From the NCBI RefSeq assembly GCF_041296385.1, contig NC_091014.1:15785578-15849577 (forward strand): 64,000 bases of DNA, written 5' to 3'. Shown here piece after piece: positions 60,527-64,000 of the stretch. Made by a program: the position numbers and the translations under genes. Origin of the DNA: Aphelocoma coerulescens. Its lineage: Eukaryota > Chordata > Aves > Passeriformes > Corvidae. The notes beneath the pieces are model-generated. The model was given only the letters and a program-made list of their open reading frames with translations, did not search any database and was not told the DNA's origin. How positions within the stretch are numbered: position 1 is the first letter of the stretch; every line of letters starts with the position of its first letter.

Positions 60527-61015
60527 GTATGAGTAGATAATAATGCATGGAGTAAGGTATTTAAATATACTTCTTTTTTTGGTGTAAATATCATGCTCAC
60601 ATTCTCTGTGATTTTTAAATGCAGAAGATGGAGCTAGGCTTAGTAATATTTGTGAGACATAATAGCTGTTACTATTTTAGAGACCAGCAGGATGTCCTGC
60701 TGGAGGGACTGCACAGAAACAGAGCAGAGCCTTGAGACAAGCTAATAGTGTTGGTTTGGGCACTGCCAGTCTGCAAAATGGCACAAGTTAGGTCATGAGG
60801 TACATTTTCAAAACAAAAATTGAAGGACAGCGGTATATGTGCTAAAGGGTCATGCAATTTTAAACAAGACTGTGCAAAATTTTAAGAAGTTAAGTCAGTG
60901 AATAGATTTTTAGTGAATAAAAAGTTTACAATCAAGTTGAATTGGAGGAGAGCAGAGATTGTGAAGGAGTGGCACAAGACCTGACAGAACTAGTTTGGCA
61001 GGACAAGTTTGCCCT

Positions 61016-61065
61016 GTCACTATATGAGCTTACAGAGGGTGGCTGAGGTACTTTGGTTCTCCCTT
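61016..61065 (+). repeat. Diverged direct repeat, copy 2
   Basis: A 50-bp segment beginning GTCACTATATGAGC, partner of 60477-60526 in the same orientation, 539 bp away. Confidence 0.7.
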
Positions 61066-61421
61066 TGTCACCTTAACAGGTGTTTTTTTAGGATTTTAAT
61101 TTTCTAAGGAATCTAAAGGCCATAAACTGACTAACGTGGTAGTCCTGGGACTGGTGCTGAATCATAGTGATGAAATGGATTTTTACAGCTTTTGTGATTA
61201 ACTTGTCTAATGTCAAAGGTAAGGTTTGTTGTTATCCTTGCTCTGACCTTTCATTTTCATTATCCATAGCTAATGGAGATTAAGCATCTACAAAGTTTTT
61301 TCCAGCAAAAGCAATTCCCTTTGAAAAGGAGATCTATGGTCAGGTGTTTCATAATACCAATGCCACAGTTATTATTTTATATTACAGGAGTTCAGAAAGG
61401 TGACAATCAAATTTGTGTTTC

Positions 61422-61500
61422 AAAGAATCACAGCCTGGTTAAGGTTGGAAGGGACCTTTAAAGGTCATCTGGGCCAATCTAGCTACTCGAGCAGGGGATG
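61422..61500 (-). mobile_element. Short CR1 LINE 3' end, antisense
   Basis: The plus strand 'aagaatcacagcctggttaaggttggaagggacctttaaaggtcatctgg' is the CR1 3' terminal region read antisense. The copy is very short, and its right boundary is uncertain. Confidence 0.75.
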
Positions 61501-64000
61501 TTTAAAAGCAAGGTAAGAGATTAGGCAGACATGATTAGAGATGTAGACAAGGAAGCAGCAGAGTTTCAAAAATGCCTGGTTCTCCAGACTGGCGTCCATG
61601 GTTGCTCTGAATGCAGCATTTGAGAGTGGAGAGGCAGAGTGCAGCTCTTCTTTCAGAGTGTTGTGTGCAGAACATGAAGCTGAGAAGTTGAACCACGTTA
61701 TCCAACACCCTGATTATATGAGCCAGTGCTGTTACATTGCTCTGCAATGCTTATTTCAAACAAGTCTAACCAAGGGATATTTTCTCTTTGCTGCTTCTAC
61801 AGTACCTTGCCACTGTGCCTGTTCCCCTTCCCTGGGCTTCATGTGGTGCTTAGCAGGGCCATAGTATCCCTTCCACCAGAGACCCTCCACACTTGGAGCA
61901 CCTGCTTCTGTGGCTCATTCCAGATATATCAACTTCTTCCCATTTGTTTTCTATTCCAGTACTTTGGCATCTAATTTCCCATATGATGCTCTTGCTCCCT
62001 CCTGCCGTTTCTGTAGGTCCATCTGCATGGATGGGTTGCCACATTTGCCGTATCGGTGAAGCCGTGGTAGTTCTATGGGACCTTAGTGATGAAAGTGTCA
62101 ACGTAGACTTTCATGATTAAATCCCTTTCTTAACGTAGCTGTAGATGTGTGGGACAGGCAGAAGCAAACTTGCTCTGTCTACAAGCCCACTTTGCTCTAG
62201 AATGTGTTCTCAAGCTTGTGTAGTCTATCTTCTGGTAAACTGAAGTTAACCTAATGTGCCTGGCCACTTTTCAGCAGTGGTAATAACAATAGGAGTTTCC
62301 TGTGCTTCTTGTTCCTTCAGTGCTTCTGAATTTTCAGAAATGCCAGACGTGGTACAATTGATGAGTTCAAGCTGCAAACAAAAGACTAAAGAGGAAGGTG
62401 TGTACATCTGCAGATTAAAAACAGTTAATGACAATAGTACTATTATATTAATTCAGTTTCAGATCTCTGTAAAGAGAGCCTTAGATTTATTCATTAATTT
62501 TACAGGAATTATAAATTCTGTCCAAAAAGGCTGAAATCCTTAGACAGAAACTTTGTTGGAGTGGACTTAGTATGACAGGTGGGCTGGAGCAGCATCTTGT
62601 GAAAGATGGGGACACTCAGAGCAGTGATGGTACCTTATCAACAAGCATTTATTTTCCCTGAGAGCTACAAAGCCTGGTGTGGTGGGCTGCTTCTCTGCTG
62701 CTGAAGATGCTAACCTAGGAACCTTGAAATTAACAATATTAAAAATCTTTCTATATATATCCAACTCAGCTAGTTTGCGTGGCTTTGTAATTGCATTTAT
62801 TTATTTGCTTTCTAAGATACAGTACTTGCTTGAAAATCCCAAAGATGCACGTGTTTTAAATTTTCTTGACATTTTAGAAAATAAGCTAGGATTGCACAAC
62901 TTTGTCACTGAAATGGTATTCCCTGCAGGACTTGCAGTATTCGCTGTGACTGTATAATATCACAACTTAACTTTTTTCTGCCATGTAGGTTTATTCCATT
63001 GTCAGGAAGAACTTGAAAAGACTCTTGTTATGTTATATTGATATACAGGCAGGGCTGCACAGACTGGTATAAAAAATGGGCATACTAAAATAGGTGAACA
63101 TAAGCAAATATATTTAGTAGTTGTCACAATCTATGTTAGTGCCCTTTTAAATTTTTGAAATTAGGTTGCTATGCTGTAATAACTATGAACATTGTTGCCC
63201 AACACCCGAGCTTTGGTAGCTTGGCATTTGGATTTGCAGAATCTAAATTTCCCTGGTTTGTTTTCCATAGAAATGAAATATGTTATTTATTTATGGATAA
63301 ACAGTAAGCTTCTATTTGAAAATATATAACCTGAGTGCAATAAGCAACCAAAAGGAATGAGGGGGGCAAAAGGTGCCTGTTTGTATGGATTAGGCAGTAG
63401 ACATTTACATACTTTTATGTGATTCTTTATTATTTGCTCTTTTTGACTGTATAGACAGTACATTATACATTGCTGCTGACAACTGGCAATTTCTGGCTTC
63501 CCAGTAGAATTGGATTTTGAGACGATTTAGATGTGTGGAGTTAAATGTGGCTTCCTGAAACCTTGTCTGGTGGAAGTAAATAGGAGTTTCATAGTAGGTG
63601 TCAGCAGGCCAACACTTGACATTTATTGTTATTTTTCCTATGCTTAGGAAGAAAAAGAAAGGTGTATTGGGAGATCAGAGACTGGATCACTTTGGTGGCT
63701 AAAAGAGTGCAGTACTATGTAAGTTTTGACAGGCAGTTAGCAATTTAATATAGAGTGCCTTAAGAAGCAAGGACACATTAACGTTGACGTTTTGATGTCT
63801 ATCCTTTGTGAATCTTCCCTCCCTAAGAATCACGCCCTTGTTGGGATCTCAGAGTGTGCTGCTCTTTCACAGGAGATGAGCCTGGATGAGTCACTGCAGT
63901 TGCTAACAGGCGGGCAGAGACAGAGCCCCACTCAAACCCATGTGTAGGTGCTGGGTCCTCAGTCCCAACAGGTTCACTTTGGAGGTCCTGTCCTGCTGCA
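61501..64000 (+). other. SLC2A13: SLC2A13 intron to the window edge, nothing firm
   Basis: Intronic sequence, GC-richer at about 61800-62060 and again from about 63830 to the end. Open frames on both strands at 61598-62120 overlap each other and have no recognised domain. The last 170 bases might be the start of another repeat, but too little is visible. Confidence 0.5.

Larger units (their letters stand above)
58331..61421 (+). other. SLC2A13: SLC2A13 intron with a diverged 50-bp repeat pair
   Basis: AT-rich intron. The only internal structure I can support is the repeat pair at 60477-60526 and 61016-61065, plus a short GCAGCTGATGT tandem near 60280. Confidence 0.6.

Noticed and set aside
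61850..62101. Minus-strand frame with several cysteines (an EIRC...SRCSKCGG pattern) that at first suggested a secreted cystine-rich domain
   Set aside because: Cysteine spacing does not match any family I can name, the upstream frame breaks, and both strands are equally open here.

Overview
The window is vertebrate, almost certainly bird, genomic DNA. It has AT-rich intronic sequence, no dense coding, and several chicken-repeat-1 (CR1) LINE tails carrying the usual ATCATAGAATGGTTTGGGTT-type 3' end. An LTR tail at the left edge resembles LTRs I know from songbirds, so a passerine is my best guess, with moderate confidence.

Only one host exon can be supported. It is a 109-bp internal exon at 31909-32017 (+) of SLC2A13, which encodes the proton/myo-inositol cotransporter HMIT. 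It has a pyrimidine-rich acceptor ending AAG and a GTATGT donor. The exon sits almost exactly mid-window, so about 31.9 kb of the upstream intron and 32 kb of the downstream intron fill the rest. I found neither flanking SLC2A13 exon.

The main accessory element is a 6,498-bp class I (gammaretrovirus-like) endogenous provirus at 21030-27527, antisense to SLC2A13. Its 532-bp LTRs differ at only two positions. It is flanked by a 4-bp TTGG target-site duplication, and it keeps a polypurine tract and a perfect 18-nt primer-binding site that I match to tRNA-Arg(CCU). Its coding content is nevertheless broken. Pol retains reverse transcriptase and RNase H split by frameshifts and stops, integrase is missing, env is reduced to a membrane-anchor stub, and no gag or protease is recognisable. 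The mismatch between very young LTRs and a decayed interior suggests that the element was already defective when it inserted and was mobilised in trans. The interior also holds long A-tracts (provirus sense), an unexplained AT-rich block, a degenerate tandem repeat, a small cysteine-rich ORF, and an array of palindromes in the 5' leader. These are the most interesting structures in the window.

Layout: 1-700 LTR fragment; 701-16264 intron; 16265-20447 intron with three antisense CR1 fragments; 21030-27527 provirus; 27532-31908 intron; 31909-32017 SLC2A13 exon; about 32700-34400 old CR1-like remnants (+); 34400-64000 intron with CR1 fragments near 48.5, 58.1 and 61.4 kb and a diverged 50-bp repeat pair near 60.5 and 61.0 kb. 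Most open reading frames of 60-190 codons in the intronic parts look like chance.
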